This document shows, in pieces, positions 8,148-17,031 of a DNA stretch of 64,000 bases (its first letter is position 1; every line of letters begins with the position of its first letter). The stretch is from contig JAEWTL010000089.1 of the NCBI GenBank assembly GCA_023459495.1, positions 1 through 64,000 on the forward strand. The letters run 5' to 3'. Source of the stretch: Bacillota bacterium. GTDB taxonomy: Bacteria; Bacillota; Clostridia; Christensenellales; SZUA-584. Both the position numbers and the translations under genes were made by a program. The notes below the pieces were generated by a model. It was not told where the DNA came from, ran no database searches, and saw nothing but the letters and a program-made list of their open reading frames with translations.

Positions 8148-8928
8148 GAAGGTTCTCACCATCGCGGGGTCGGATTCCAGCGGCGGCGCGGGTATTCAGG
8201 CCGATATTAAGACCATCACGATGCACAAAATGTATGCCATGAGCGCGATTACGGCGCTGACGGCACAGAACACCACGGGCGTTTACGGCATTGAGAATAT
8301 GCCCGCGCCGTTCGTTGCGCAGCAGCTGGACTGCATCTTTACCGATATCGTGCCCGACGCGGTGAAGATCGGGATGGTATCCAGCCGGGATATTATCGAG
8401 GCGATTGTGGAAAAACTGACACAATACCATGCGCAGAACGTCGTGGTGGACCCGGTGATGGTCTCCACCAGCGGCAGCAAGCTGTTGTCCGATGACGCGA
8501 TCGACGCGCTGGTGACAAAGCTGCTTCCGCTCGGCAGGGTGATTACGCCAAACATTCCCGAGGCCGAGGTATTATGCGGATTTCCCATCAAGACCGAGGA
8601 GGATATGATTGCGGCGGCGAAGCGGATATCGCAGCACTACAACGGCGCTATACTGATAAAGGGAGGCCACCTGGTGAGCGACGCCACCGATCTGCTCTAT
8701 GAAAACGGCCGGTATGAATGGTTCAGGTCGCCGCGTGTGAACAACCCCAACACGCATGGAACGGGGTGTACGCTGTCCTCCGCGATTGCCTGCAATCTGG
8801 CCGACGGAAAAAGCATGGGTGAGAGCATTGAAAACGCGAAGCGATATCTTACGGGCGCGCTGCAGGCCATGCTGGATTTGGGCAAGGGCGCAGGCCCGCT
8901 GGATCACACCTACAATTTACTGAGGTGA
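8140..8928 (+). CDS. thiD: ThiD hydroxymethylpyrimidine/phosphomethylpyrimidine kinase
   Basis: A 262-residue ribokinase-fold enzyme that phosphorylates hydroxymethylpyrimidine twice to give the pyrophosphate used by ThiE. Diagnostic segments are TIAGSDSSGGAGIQADIKT at the N-terminus, QNTTGVYG, DPVMVSTSG, TPNIPEAE, LIKGGH and the GTGCTLSSAIA anion-hole motif near residues 207-217. It begins with TTG at 8140 within the end of the thiE/HAD frame, with ATGAGGG just upstream, and closes the four-gene operon. A strong terminator follows at 9000-9020. Confidence 0.95.
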   Translation: MIKKVLTIAGSDSSGGAGIQADIKTITMHKMYAMSAITALTAQNTTGVYGIENMPAPFVAQQLDCIFTDIVPDAVKIGMVSSRDIIEAIVEKLTQYHAQNVVVDPVMVSTSGSKLLSDDAIDALVTKLLPLGRVITPNIPEAEVLCGFPIKTEEDMIAAAKRISQHYNGAILIKGGHLVSDATDLLYENGRYEWFRSPRVNNPNTHGTGCTLSSAIACNLADGKSMGESIENAKRYLTGALQAMLDLGKGAGPLDHTYNLLR

Positions 8929-8999
8929 AAACTGCCCCACATTGGACAGTGGTTTTGATACGTCTTAATTTTCAGTTATCCATATAATCCATCTTCCTC

Positions 9000-9020
9000 A
9001 GAGCCTACGGGCTCTTTTTT
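9000..9020 (+). terminator. Intrinsic terminator of the thiamine operon
   Basis: AGAGCC (9000-9005), TACG loop, GGCTCT (9010-9015) and a T-run. Confidence 0.88.
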
Positions 9021-9530
9021 GCTGCGCTGTTGCAGGTATTGGCAGGCGGAAAGGCGGGCGGCCACGCAGGGCCGCCCCTACAGAGGGGCGGATGCATGTG
9101 TGGGGAACGGTCCTGACCGTTCTGATAATTAGCGGTTGCCGCGGGTGCCGGGCGGGGATGGAACCCCGCCCCTACGGTAAGGCTGGCAGGACAGATGCAT
9201 GCACTGGGGACGGCTCCTGTATCGTTCTGCTGGGCTGGTGTCTGGATTGCTTCGGCGCTTTGCGCCTCACAATTACCATGTGCATACACACCATGGCAAA
9301 CGAAAGCAACTCCTGTATGTCATCCTGACGAGCGCAGCGAGGAACGGATCTTTATAAAAGATGTTTCGTCGCTACCGCTCCTCAGCATGACACAAATGAT
9401 GGGCTTATTTATAGCAATGACGGCGGGTGGAGCGGGGCCGTCATTGCGAGCGTCCGGGGTTCCAAAAGAGACGCAGAGGTTTTGGGGTGGTGAAGCGAAG
9501 CAATCCGGCTGTGCAGCTGCTTCTTATATA
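9021..9530. repeat. Mosaic block of interspersed palindromic repeats
   Basis: No credible gene. Units seen: GGCGGCCACGCAGGGCCGCC near 9058-9077; GGAACGGTC-ct-GACCGTTCT at 9104-9123; GGCGGGG-atggaa-CCCCGCC at 9151-9170; a GTCATCCTGACGAGCG...CTCAGCATGACA element near 9319-9395; and a GCAATGACGG / GCGAGCGTCCGGGGTTCC unit near 9414-9470. Confidence 0.8.
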
Positions 9531-9637
9531 TGGTTTCACATAAACCGGCTGATTCTAATCATTCTCTAATCGATTCCAAATTCTATTTTGAATTATATGG
9601 TATTATAATGGTGACAGCAAATTGGGAGGTGTCACTT

Positions 9638-10126
9638 ATGAATTACGGATATCAGGATATTAAGCGTGTAATGGCCGAAGCCTCGGTCAGCTTCGAGGAT
9701 GCCGACAAGGCGCTGAAAAAAACGCATGGCAATATTGATCAGGCGGTTATCATTGCGCTGCGCAAAAAGAAAGACAGCAGCAGCCGTGCTTTGGAGGGCG
9801 CGGTAGATGCGTTTGTGCGGTTGTTCTATTACAGGCTGCGGATTGAAAAGGGCGACAGGAAGTTCATCGACGTGGCGCTGTGGATCGTCGCGGTGATTCT
9901 TGTTGTTGGAACCATGTTTTCGAATTATGTGATCGGCCCGATTTGTGCTGTGGCAGCGATCATCATACTGCTTTCGGGCAGCAAGCTGACGCTTGAACCA
10001 CGGCTGCAAAAGGAAACCAAGACGGATGTTCTCGTCATTGAGCCGATGAAGGAGGACGAGGTGCTGCAAAATTATCCCGACGAGGAGGTCGCAGAGGAAG
10101 ACGGCTATAACAGCATAGAGGTTTAG
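9638..10126 (+). CDS. DUF4342 protein with UBA-like domain and two membrane segments
   Basis: A 162-residue protein. Residues 1-45 (YQDIKRVMAEASVSFEDADKALKKTHGNIDQAV, read in pieces) resemble the UBA/TS-N-like helical bundle that begins DUF4342 proteins; residues about 88-130 hold two hydrophobic segments, followed by an acidic cytoplasmic tail. Biochemical role is unknown. The long frame starts further upstream in repeat DNA, but GGGAGGTG lies seven bases before ATG 9638, and a TATAAT is present at 9604-9609. Its stop is ten bases before the response regulator start, so it is probably transcribed with the two-component system and may modulate it. Confidence 0.75.
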   Translation: MNYGYQDIKRVMAEASVSFEDADKALKKTHGNIDQAVIIALRKKKDSSSRALEGAVDAFVRLFYYRLRIEKGDRKFIDVALWIVAVILVVGTMFSNYVIGPICAVAAIIILLSGSKLTLEPRLQKETKTDVLVIEPMKEDEVLQNYPDEEVAEEDGYNSIEV

Positions 10127-10135
10127 GTGGTGTTT

Positions 10136-10822
10136 ATGGGAGGCAAAATCAAGGTTCTTATCGTCGAGGACGATCAAAAGATATCGCGTTTTCTGGAGCT
10201 GGAGCTTCAGCACGAGGGGTACGAAACGGATACTGCTGCCGACGGGCGCGAGGGGCTGGATAAGGTCGGTTCATATCAGTATGATGTTGTGCTGCTCGAC
10301 CTGATGCTGCCCATGCTCTCCGGTATCGAAGTGTGCCGCAGGATGCGCAACGCACAGAACCATACCCCGGTCATCATGCTGACGGCCAAGGATGACGTGT
10401 CCGACAAGGTTACCGGCCTCGACTCCGGCGCAGACGACTATGTCACAAAGCCCTTTGCGATTGAGGAACTGCTGGCGCGCATCCGCGTCGCGGTATCCCG
10501 AACGCGCCGCAGCGAACAGAGGCTGGGGCTGGAAGCGGGGCTCCTTAAAATCGACAATAACGCGCATAAGGTGCTCTATGACGGCATCGAGATTAACCTG
10601 ACCGGCAGGGAGTATGACCTGCTCTTGTATCTGATGGAGAATCGGGGAAAAGCCTTATCGCGGGACAAGATACTCAACGAGGTATGGGGGTTCTCATACA
10701 TGGGGGAGACAAATGTCGTGGATGTGTATGTATCCTACCTGCGCGCCAAGATCGACCAGCGTTTCGCGGTGGATATGATCAAGACGGTGCGCGGTGTAGG
10801 CTACATCATCGAAGCCGATTAG
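10136..10822 (+). CDS. OmpR/PhoB-family response regulator
   Basis: A 228-residue regulator: receiver domain (acidic pocket EDD at 11-13, phosphoacceptor D55 in LLDLMLP, conserved Thr in MLTAKDD and Lys in VTKPF) followed by a winged-helix DNA-binding domain (LTGREYDLLLYLMENRGK, then VYVSYLRAKID and TVRGVGYI). It should be phosphorylated by the kinase encoded directly downstream and bind tandem promoter sites. ATG 10136 has AGGTGG upstream; the longer frame begins at a GTG at 10127 immediately after the previous stop. Target genes cannot be read from the sequence. Confidence 0.92.
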   Translation: MGGKIKVLIVEDDQKISRFLELELQHEGYETDTAADGREGLDKVGSYQYDVVLLDLMLPMLSGIEVCRRMRNAQNHTPVIMLTAKDDVSDKVTGLDSGADDYVTKPFAIEELLARIRVAVSRTRRSEQRLGLEAGLLKIDNNAHKVLYDGIEINLTGREYDLLLYLMENRGKALSRDKILNEVWGFSYMGETNVVDVYVSYLRAKIDQRFAVDMIKTVRGVGYIIEAD

Positions 10823-10831
10823 GAGGAGCAT

Positions 10832-12397
10832 ATGGCTGCAAAGAAAGAGAAAAATCCGGGCACGATACGCGGCAAGATCGTCCGGGGCTATCTGGGTATC
10901 TACGGCGTCATTGCCCTGCTGACCGCCATCCTGATGCTTGTCGTATTCTATATCATCACGTATGAGCGAATTCGCGATACCGCGTATAGTGAGCTGCAAG
11001 GCTTACTTGCGGAGCTTCCGCAGGATACAAGCGAGGAGGAGCTCTATGCGCAGCTGCAGGGCGGCATGCCCGGCTATGTCATGCGATACGACCTGTATCG
11101 GTACGAAGAGACTCCTGTGACATATCCGGAGGGTGACTTAATCGAGCCTGTGCCGCCGACGGACCTTCCTCCGCAGGAAGTACCCTATCAGGAAGAAACC
11201 TATTTTGAAAAAACGCATGTCCTGTCCAGCGCCGGCGTGGATAAAAGCTATCAAGGCGCGTTTGACTACAGCCAGGCCAACGGCGGCATAAGCAATATCA
11301 AGGAATTGAACACGCTTTATTTGCGGGTAGAGAGCACTGCGTATCAGTACAATGATACGGTTCAGCGCGACATGCTTGATTACTACCATCTTGAAGCCGT
11401 CATTGATATGAGGAGTGCAATAGGGAGCGGGGATATTGGGGAAAGCCTTTGGGAGCTGGTTGCGATTGCCGCCGTATGGCTTGCAGCCTTCTTCATTGGC
11501 CTTGTCATCATGATCATATACGGAGCGTACAAAACGAGAAAGTATTTAAAGCCCGTAGAGGACATTACCAACCTCGTATCCCAGATCAACGAAAGCAATT
11601 TGAGCAGCAGGATCGACGTGGAAAGCGCGCGTTGTGAGCTGAAGGAGTTGGTGATGACCATCAATAGCATGCTCGACCGCGTCTATGCGGGCTATGCCAA
11701 GCAAAAGATGTTTGTTTCTGATGTGTCGCATGAGCTGAGAACTCCAATCTCCGTCGTCGCGGGGTACGCCAATATGCTAAAACGCTGGGCGCGCGATGAT
11801 GAGGCCGTGTTCGACGAGTCGGTGAATGCGATTATTGAGGAAGCCGATAACATGAAATACCTTGTCGACAACCTGTTGTTCCTTGTGCGCAGCGATAACA
11901 ATACCATCCACTACGACATGGAGCGCTTTGATTTCTCGGAGCTGATGCACGATGTTTTTAAATCCAGTCTGCTCGTGGACAACAACAAGCACACGATCAC
12001 CGAAGACACCGCGGAGGACATATCGATCACCGGTGACCGCGTAAGAATCAAGCAGGCGGTGAGGATATTCATCGAAAACGCCATCAAATATACGCCGCCG
12101 ACGGGAAGCATCTCACTGTCGCTTAAGAAGGAGGGCGAATATGCAGTGGTCACAGTCGCCGACACCGGCATCGGCATATCCAAAAAGGACATGGCGCATA
12201 TATTCAAGCGTTTCTATCGGGGCGATAAATCCCGCAATCGGCAGGCCGGTGGTTATGGCTTGGGGCTGCCGATCGCCCGAAGCATCATCAATGCGCACGG
12301 CGGTAAAATACGCCTTCGCAGCAGGGAAAACGAGGGTACGATCGTTGATATATTGATTAGCGCTGAGGATAATGAACAGCTGCTTTTGCGCAACTGA
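10832..12397 (+). CDS. HAMP-containing sensor histidine kinase
   Basis: A 521-residue transmembrane kinase. TM1 is at about 24-43, an extracytoplasmic sensor region at 44-207 and TM2 at 208-231; then a HAMP linker, a HisKA dimerisation domain with phosphoacceptor H300 in VSDVSHELRTP, and a HATPase domain with N box (ENAIKY), G1 (DTGIGI), F (FKRFYR) and G2 (GYGLGL). The sensor region carries a Pro-rich stretch near 106-118. It follows the response regulator by nine bases with AGGAGG upstream of its ATG, so the two form a cognate pair. The signal sensed is unknown. Confidence 0.93.
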   Translation: MAAKKEKNPGTIRGKIVRGYLGIYGVIALLTAILMLVVFYIITYERIRDTAYSELQGLLAELPQDTSEEELYAQLQGGMPGYVMRYDLYRYEETPVTYPEGDLIEPVPPTDLPPQEVPYQEETYFEKTHVLSSAGVDKSYQGAFDYSQANGGISNIKELNTLYLRVESTAYQYNDTVQRDMLDYYHLEAVIDMRSAIGSGDIGESLWELVAIAAVWLAAFFIGLVIMIIYGAYKTRKYLKPVEDITNLVSQINESNLSSRIDVESARCELKELVMTINSMLDRVYAGYAKQKMFVSDVSHELRTPISVVAGYANMLKRWARDDEAVFDESVNAIIEEADNMKYLVDNLLFLVRSDNNTIHYDMERFDFSELMHDVFKSSLLVDNNKHTITEDTAEDISITGDRVRIKQAVRIFIENAIKYTPPTGSISLSLKKEGEYAVVTVADTGIGISKKDMAHIFKRFYRGDKSRNRQAGGYGLGLPIARSIINAHGGKIRLRSRENEGTIVDILISAEDNEQLLLRN

Positions 12398-12414
12398 CTA
12401 TAAGCCATCTTCCC

Positions 12415-12434
12415 AGAGCCTTCGGGCTCTTTTT
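12415..12434 (+). terminator. Intrinsic terminator after the two-component operon
   Basis: AGAGCC (12415-12420), TTCG, GGCTCT (12425-12430), T-run. Confidence 0.85.
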
Positions 12435-12840
12435 GCTGCGCTTTTGCAGGTGTCGGCAGGACGGGCGACCCAAGGTCGCCCCTACGGAGCGGTGAGACAG
12501 CGCAGTTTAGCCTTCCCTATGAAGGGAGGTGGACGCTGAAGGCGGCCGAAAGAGTGCGAACAGAATGGATTGCCGCGTCGGCTGACCACCCCACAAAGCT
12601 GCGCTTTGCGGGGAACCCCGGACGCCTCCTCGCAATGACGGAGAGGTGTTGCTTTGGCTGGCAATGCGCAGCAGCTTGGAATTACGGCAGGGTGGGCGAC
12701 CAAAGGTCGCCCCTACGCTAAGGCGCGGCAGGACGAATGTATGCGTAGGGAACGGTCTTGACCGTTCCGACAATTCGCGGTTGTAACAGGTGCCGGGCGG
12801 GGATGGAACCCCGCCCCTACGGTAAGGCTGGAGGGAATGG
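12435..12840. repeat. Mosaic block of interspersed palindromic repeats
   Basis: No credible gene. Units: GGGCGACC-caa-GGTCGCCC at 12463-12481; a CCCCACAAAGCTGCGCTTTGCGGGG hairpin (in two parts, near 12588-12612) leading into CCTCGCAATGACGG; GGCGACC-aaa-GGTCGCC near 12688-12704; GGAACGGTC-tt-GACCGTTCC at 12749-12768; GGCGGGG-atggaa-CCCCGCC at 12796-12815. Confidence 0.8.
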
Positions 12841-12997
12841 CTGCGCGAAATGATGGAGGGGATTTGGTATTTCTGCCGAATATATGACGTGAAGATCGCC
12901 ATTATAGCAATAATGTGCAGACCGGCAAGGCCAACGGCTGTATCAGATTTTGTATCGCGCACAGGGCAACAGAAATTAATCAAAGGAGAGTTAATCA

Positions 12998-13510
12998 ATG
13001 AGTGTGTTCTTTTACGGCTGCATTACTTTGGACGGTTATCTTGCTGATAAAAACCATAACCTGGACTGGCTTCATCAAACCGGAACGTCAGAAGAAACGG
13101 GTTATGAAAGCTTCTATAAAAGCATGGATATTACGATCATGGGCAGAAGAACATTTAACGAAATTGAAAACATAGAGAATATCGGCAGTCTCTATTCGAC
13201 GACTCAGAATTATGTGTTCACACATGCTGAAAGCCTATCGGTTAAGGAATTTATTCCTGTAAATTGTGATGTCGTTGAATTTATGAAGCAAATCGACAGG
13301 GATAAAAACATTTGGGTTGTCGGCGGAAACACACTGCTGGCCCCTCTGCTGGATCATAACATGGTCGACAATATGATAATCCAGCTGGCCCCTGTGTTAT
13401 TGGGCATAGGAATCCCCTTGTTTTCGCAAAAAGAAGGGTTGAAGCGATTTTACCTGGAAGAAGTAAAGAAATACGGACAGTTTGCAGAATTGGTTTATCG
13501 TAAAATATAG
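12998..13510 (+). CDS. Dihydrofolate reductase-family (RibD C-terminal-like) protein
   Basis: A 170-residue protein with the DHFR/RibD-C fold: SLDGYLAD-like start (TLDGYLADKNHNLDWL), GRRTFNE, the NADPH-binding segment IWVVGGNTLLAPLLDH and a C-terminal IPLFSQ...RFYLEEVKKY. Such stand-alone YwjB/YyaP-like proteins are annotated as reductases but mostly lack a known substrate. The start is supported by AAAGGAG nine bases upstream of ATG 12998. Base composition is more AT-rich than the core genes nearby, shared with the next gene, which hints at recent acquisition. Not a replacement for true FolA on this evidence. Confidence 0.82.
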   Translation: MSVFFYGCITLDGYLADKNHNLDWLHQTGTSEETGYESFYKSMDITIMGRRTFNEIENIENIGSLYSTTQNYVFTHAESLSVKEFIPVNCDVVEFMKQIDRDKNIWVVGGNTLLAPLLDHNMVDNMIIQLAPVLLGIGIPLFSQKEGLKRFYLEEVKKYGQFAELVYRKI

Positions 13511-13552
13511 TCCATCGTTGCTTTTAGTTCCTTGTCAGGCCAATTTCTCAAA

Positions 13553-14095
13553 ATGAGCATAACGGCCAGCCATATAATCGGCAGAAACGAGGTAAGCATT
13601 ATTCGGTATTTAGTTGCGCTGGGGTTTTCGTTGGCGGCACTAATCTTCCAACACCTGATCCATGAGCTGTCCCATGTGCTTGCTGCGCGGTTATGCGGAG
13701 AAAAAGTAATACGTGTCCAGTGGCTTACATATCACGGCGGGACGCGGGTGTTTTATGAAAATGAACCGGACCCTGGCTCTGAAGAAACAAATAAAAAGTG
13801 GATGCTTATAGCGGGCTCTGGGTTTATAACGACAACGATCCTGGGGTATTTATTTACCGTGTTATATTTCGTGGTTGCAAATGGATTATTAAAGGCCATT
13901 CTGTGCTATTTTTCGGTCATCTTTTTGGTAGTGGACAGCTTATACTTTTTTATCGGAAGTATCGGTAATTTTGGAGATGTTACCGGTGTTCGCAAAATGG
14001 CGAGAATCTCCAGAAGACTTTCAATCCTGCTTTGTATCGCGATACTGGCAATTCACCTGGCAATCATTATCCGTTGCTTTTACTTACCCTTATGA
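13553..14095 (+). CDS. M50-like membrane protein with HExxH motif
   Basis: About 180 residues with four or five hydrophobic segments. HELSH at about residues 36-40, inside the first membrane helix, is an HExxH zinc site as in M50 intramembrane proteases, and a later N-F-G-D segment (near 135-140) could provide the third ligand. This suggests a small site-2-protease-like or non-catalytic relative; which of these holds cannot be judged from sequence alone. The start is uncertain: the frame opens at TTG 13532, while ATG 13553 is the first ATG and neither has a strong ribosome site. It follows the DHFR-like gene by about 40 bases in the same AT-richer patch. Confidence 0.6.
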   Translation: MSITASHIIGRNEVSIIRYLVALGFSLAALIFQHLIHELSHVLAARLCGEKVIRVQWLTYHGGTRVFYENEPDPGSEETNKKWMLIAGSGFITTTILGYLFTVLYFVVANGLLKAILCYFSVIFLVVDSLYFFIGSIGNFGDVTGVRKMARISRRLSILLCIAILAIHLAIIIRCFYLPL

Positions 14096-14164
14096 GCGCA
14101 ATGGGCAGCATCCTCATCATGGGCTAAGCCTTCGGCTACCCATAGAATCTTTACCTTTCCCCAG

Positions 14165-14186
14165 AGCCTACGGGCTATTTTTGCTG
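14165..14186 (+). terminator. Intrinsic terminator
   Basis: AGAGCC, TACG loop, GGCTAT and T-run (14165-14186); one mismatch in the last stem pair. Confidence 0.75.
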
Positions 14187-14880
14187 CGCTTTTGCAGGCG
14201 GTAAGGCGGAAAGAGGTACGGGAATGGAGGATGCCGCTGCGGCGCGTCTGGATTGCCGCGTCGGCTGACCACCCCACAAAGCTGCGCTTTGCGGGGAACC
14301 CCGGACGCCTCCTCGCAATGACGGCGGGGCGGGGTGCCGGTGAATTTGCGGAGATGACGGTAATGGTGCTGTGGTCTGGATTGTCGCGTCGCGTTGCTCC
14401 TCGCAATGACGGAGGGCGGGCGACCCAAGGTCGCCCCTACGGTGAGGCGCGGCAGGGCAGATGCATGCGTAGGGAACGGTCTTGACCGTTCCGGCATGAA
14501 TGCCGTATGGTCGGGACGTTATCGGGCGGGCGCTCCTCGCAATGACGGAGGGCGGGCGACCCAAGGTCGCCCCTACGGTAAGGCGCGGCGGGGCAGATTC
14601 ATGCGTAGGGAACGGTCTTGACCGTTCCGGCAATGAGTGCGTACGTTATCGGGCGGGGATGGATTGCTTCGTTGCGTCGCTCCTCGCAATGACGACGCGG
14701 GCGGCCACACAGGGCCGCCCCTACTACAGTGTGGCAGGCGGGTGGATGTATGCGTAGGGAACGGTCTTGACCGTTCCGGCGGAAACGCGTACGTTCGACG
14801 GGGATGGATACCCGGATATGACAATTAAACAACGCGGGCGGCCACACAGGGCCGCCCCCACAGGAACGAGAATAGGCTGG
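14187..14880. repeat. Longest mosaic block of interspersed palindromic repeats
   Basis: About 690 bp without a credible gene. It holds three GGAACGGTC-tt-GACCGTTCC units (14473-14492, 14609-14628, 14758-14777), two CGACC-caa-GGTCGCCCC units (near 14420 and 14550), two GGCCACACAGGGCCGCCCC units (near 14702 and 14838), a CCACAAAGCTGCGCTTTGCGG hairpin near 14273 and several CTCGCAATGACGG motifs. Repetition of the order ATGCGTAGGGAACGGTC...CGGCAATG suggests tandem growth inside the block. Confidence 0.85.
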
Positions 14881-14905
14881 GTATACGCGGGGACAAACGT
14901 TGGCG

Positions 14906-15472
14906 CTATTTCGTGAACACGGCGCAGTAGAAATTGTCGCCGAGGTCGAACATGTCCGCGCGGGAGAGGTGGGCGGCTGCGGCGATTCGGGTCAGCTCGT
15001 CCGGGCCGAGGCGGCGGATGACGGGCGGACCCATGGGCGTTTCGCGGTAATGGAACTCGATGATGACGATGCGGCCCTCCGGTTTCAGCAGGGCGGCGGC
15101 GTCCGAGAGAAAGCGCGGCTTGTCGGGCATGCCGTGCAGCATGGAGCACATCAGCACCATGTCCGCCACGCCGGGCGGGAGGTTGAAGCCCGCTTCCGTG
15201 ACCTTCACGCAGCGCACGTTGTCCGCGCCGACCTGCGCGGCCTTGCGGGCGATGATGCCCAGCATGTCGTCGCTGACGTCGAGCGCGTATATGGGTTCGC
15301 GGCTGAGGGCGGCGGCAGCGAAGGTGAAGATGCCCGTGCCCGCGCCGATATCACACAGCACGCTTTGCGCACCGAAGCCGAGGCGCTTCAACGTTTCTGC
15401 TGGGGCCAGCTCCGCAAGGCGCGCGGGGGTTTCGAATTTAGCGATGGGGTCGATAAAACCACTTTCAGACAT
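14906..15472 (-). CDS. Class I SAM-dependent methyltransferase
   Basis: A 188-residue Rossmann-fold methyltransferase. Motif I is DIGAGTGIFT near residues 42-51, followed by an acidic strand end (YALDVSDDM), a DMVLMCSMLHGM post-motif strand and IVIIEFHYRE. Substrate unknown; it lacks the cysteine set expected for arsenite methyltransferase ArsM. AGGGGG precedes the ATG by seven bases, and it begins 12 bases after the nitroreductase stop, so it is the third gene of the minus-strand arsR-nitroreductase-methyltransferase operon and is probably controlled by that regulator. Confidence 0.85.
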   Translation of the reverse strand: MSESGFIDPIAKFETPARLAELAPAETLKRLGFGAQSVLCDIGAGTGIFTFAAAALSREPIYALDVSDDMLGIIARKAAQVGADNVRCVKVTEAGFNLPPGVADMVLMCSMLHGMPDKPRFLSDAAALLKPEGRIVIIEFHYRETPMGPPVIRRLGPDELTRIAAAAHLSRADMFDLGDNFYCAVFTK

Positions 15473-15484
15473 TGCAGCAGCCCC

Positions 15485-15988
15485 CTACAGGTATTTCACG
15501 ATGCCGCCGATGGGCTTGCGGTTTTTGGATGGCGGCTGCGAAGCGGGATAGCCGATGGGCGTGAAGGCGATGGGCTCGAAGGCGTCGTCCAGACCGCCGA
15601 GCTTGCGGGCCGCGTGGGGGTCGAAAGCGCCGATCCAGCAGGTGCCAAGCCCTAAGGCCGTGGCCTGCATAATCATGTGGTCCATTATGATGGCCGCATC
15701 CACGTCTGCGTAGCTTTTGCCATCGAAACGGATCCAGCTGCCCTGCGTGTCGGCATAGACACCCAGCACCATCGGGGCCTGCGTCAAAAACGACCCGCGA
15801 TAAAGCTTTTGCAGCTCTGGCTTGTGCTCTTCCGTGCGGATCACCACGATGCGGAAGGCCTGCAGATTGCACGCCGTGGGGGCAATCCGCCCCGCCTCCA
15901 GAATGGTTTCAAGCTTGTCCGCTTCGACCTCTGCCTGTGTATACGCCCGGACGCTGTAGCGCTCCCGCGCCAGTTCTGCAAATTCCAT
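15485..15988 (-). CDS. Nitroreductase-family flavoprotein
   Basis: A 167-residue FMN-dependent oxidoreductase of the short nitroreductase type. Features: RYSVRAYTQAEV N-terminal FMN-phosphate contact, GRIAPTACNLQ, the central acidic strand, ALGLGTCWIGAFD glycine-rich segment and IGYPAS near the C-terminus. These enzymes reduce nitroaromatics, quinones or related electrophiles with NAD(P)H. The frame can be read upstream to 16045, but AGGGAGG sits six bases before the ATG at 15988, giving the normal N-terminus. It lies between arsR and the methyltransferase gene, all minus strand. Confidence 0.9.
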   Translation of the reverse strand: MEFAELARERYSVRAYTQAEVEADKLETILEAGRIAPTACNLQAFRIVVIRTEEHKPELQKLYRGSFLTQAPMVLGVYADTQGSWIRFDGKSYADVDAAIIMDHMIMQATALGLGTCWIGAFDPHAARKLGGLDDAFEPIAFTPIGYPASQPPSKNRKPIGGIVKYL

Positions 15989-16041
15989 GTTACGCCTCCC
16001 TGAAGATTTCAGTATTATTTTCCTGCGTTGCGGTGGGAATG

Positions 16042-16410
16042 TCAAGTGTCATCGCACAGCAGCTCCTCGCCGCAGCATTTACGCGTGCGCAGCAGCTGAA
16101 TCAGCCGCTCGTAGTCCGTCGTAAAGGGCGGCCCTGCCTCCCACTGGCCCAAGAGGAAATCATACAGGCCGGAGAGGTGCTCTTTTAAGTCCGTGCTGAT
16201 GGAGTAAAAGCACCACTGCGCCCTCCTGCGGCAGGAGATCATCCCGGCGTATTTGAGGCACTTCAGATGCTTGGACGCGTTGGGCTGGGAAAGGCCCAGC
16301 GTTAAGCAGAGCTGGCACACGCACAGCTCCCGTTTGGACAGCAGCGCAAGGATGCGCAGGCGCGTGTCGTCTCCCAGCGCCTTGAACGCCTCGCAAAGAT
16401 CCATTGCCAT
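16042..16410 (-). CDS. ArsR/SmtB-family metal-responsive repressor
   Basis: A winged-helix repressor of about 122 residues. FKALGDDTRLRILALL opens the domain; ELCVCQL near residues 28-34 is the classic alpha-3 metal site (ELCVCDL in ArsR), followed by LSQPNASKHLKCLKYAGM, the recognition helix. The C-terminal tail adds further cysteines (RKCCGEELLC), which could extend thiol coordination. It probably represses its own operon and releases DNA on binding As(III), Sb(III) or another soft metal; metal identity is inference. GTG 16413, ATG 16410 and ATG 16404 are all possible starts. The Cys-rich protein gene lies divergently upstream. Confidence 0.88.
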   Translation of the reverse strand: MAMDLCEAFKALGDDTRLRILALLSKRELCVCQLCLTLGLSQPNASKHLKCLKYAGMISCRRRAQWCFYSISTDLKEHLSGLYDFLLGQWEAGPPFTTDYERLIQLLRTRKCCGEELLCDDT

Positions 16411-16538
16411 CACCAGCTTTCATGTTGTAAATATATGAAGCGGCCCTTGAAAAAAGGAGAAAAAGTTTTATATCGCTTCCGCACCATATTCCCATATTGG
16501 CATATAGTGAAGTATCAAACAACAAGGAGGCAAACGAG

Positions 16539-16778
16539 ATGTTTGGAAATTCGATGCTATGGCCCCTGCTGCTGCTGTGCTGCTGCGGGAACAATAATAA
16601 CTGTGGGTGCGGAAATGAAAGCTGCGGATGCGCTGGCGAGGGCTGCGGTTTCGGCGGCGGTTTCGGCGGCTTCGGCAGCATACTCCCCTTGCTCTTCCTG
16701 TGCGGCGGCTTCGGCGGCAACAGCTGCGGATGCGGCGGGAACTGCGGATGCGGCGGCAATTGCGGATGCAATCGCTAA
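16539..16778 (+). CDS. Small Cys/Gly-rich protein (HCB-like high-cysteine family)
   Basis: A 79-residue protein made almost wholly of Gly, Cys and Asn around two short hydrophobic stretches. It has CCCG and repeated CGCG/GNCGCGG units, with cysteines spread in C-G-C pairs from start to end, recalling the clostridial small proteins annotated as chorion-class high-cysteine HCB proteins. Function is unknown; metal binding or a post-translationally modified surface/spore component are possibilities. AAGGAGG lies eight bases before the ATG and a strong terminator follows at 16811, so it is a genuine single-gene unit. It is divergent from the ArsR operon, which makes a thiol-metal link tempting but unproven. 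Confidence 0.72.
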   Translation: MFGNSMLWPLLLLCCCGNNNNCGCGNESCGCAGEGCGFGGGFGGFGSILPLLFLCGGFGGNSCGCGGNCGCGGNCGCNR

Positions 16779-16810
16779 CATAACGAAAGATAACATAAAT
16801 ACTTCCTCCG

Positions 16811-16837
16811 GAATGCCCACAAGGCATTCTTTTTTTA
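16811..16837 (+). terminator. Intrinsic terminator of the Cys-rich gene
   Basis: GAATGCC (16811-16817), loop CACAA, GGCATTC (16823-16829) and eight T. Confidence 0.9.
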
Positions 16838-17031
16838 TGCGGTGAAGGAGGAATAAGGTAAGGCGAGCTGGCCCTTGTATGGGGTGCGGCATTCCGGCTT
16901 GGGAGCATATTAGAATTTCAGACAATAGAGAATACCTGGGATCATTGGGAATAGAGAGAGCAGCGAAGGGCGCATAGCAATTTGTCTGCAAAAGAGTTGA
17001 TATCTCCTCGTTTTGGAGTTCGGATAAAAGG

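Noticed and set aside
14906..15472. Arsenite methyltransferase (ArsM) because of the ArsR neighbour
   Set aside because: The protein is short and lacks the conserved ArsM cysteines, so only a general methyltransferase call is supported.
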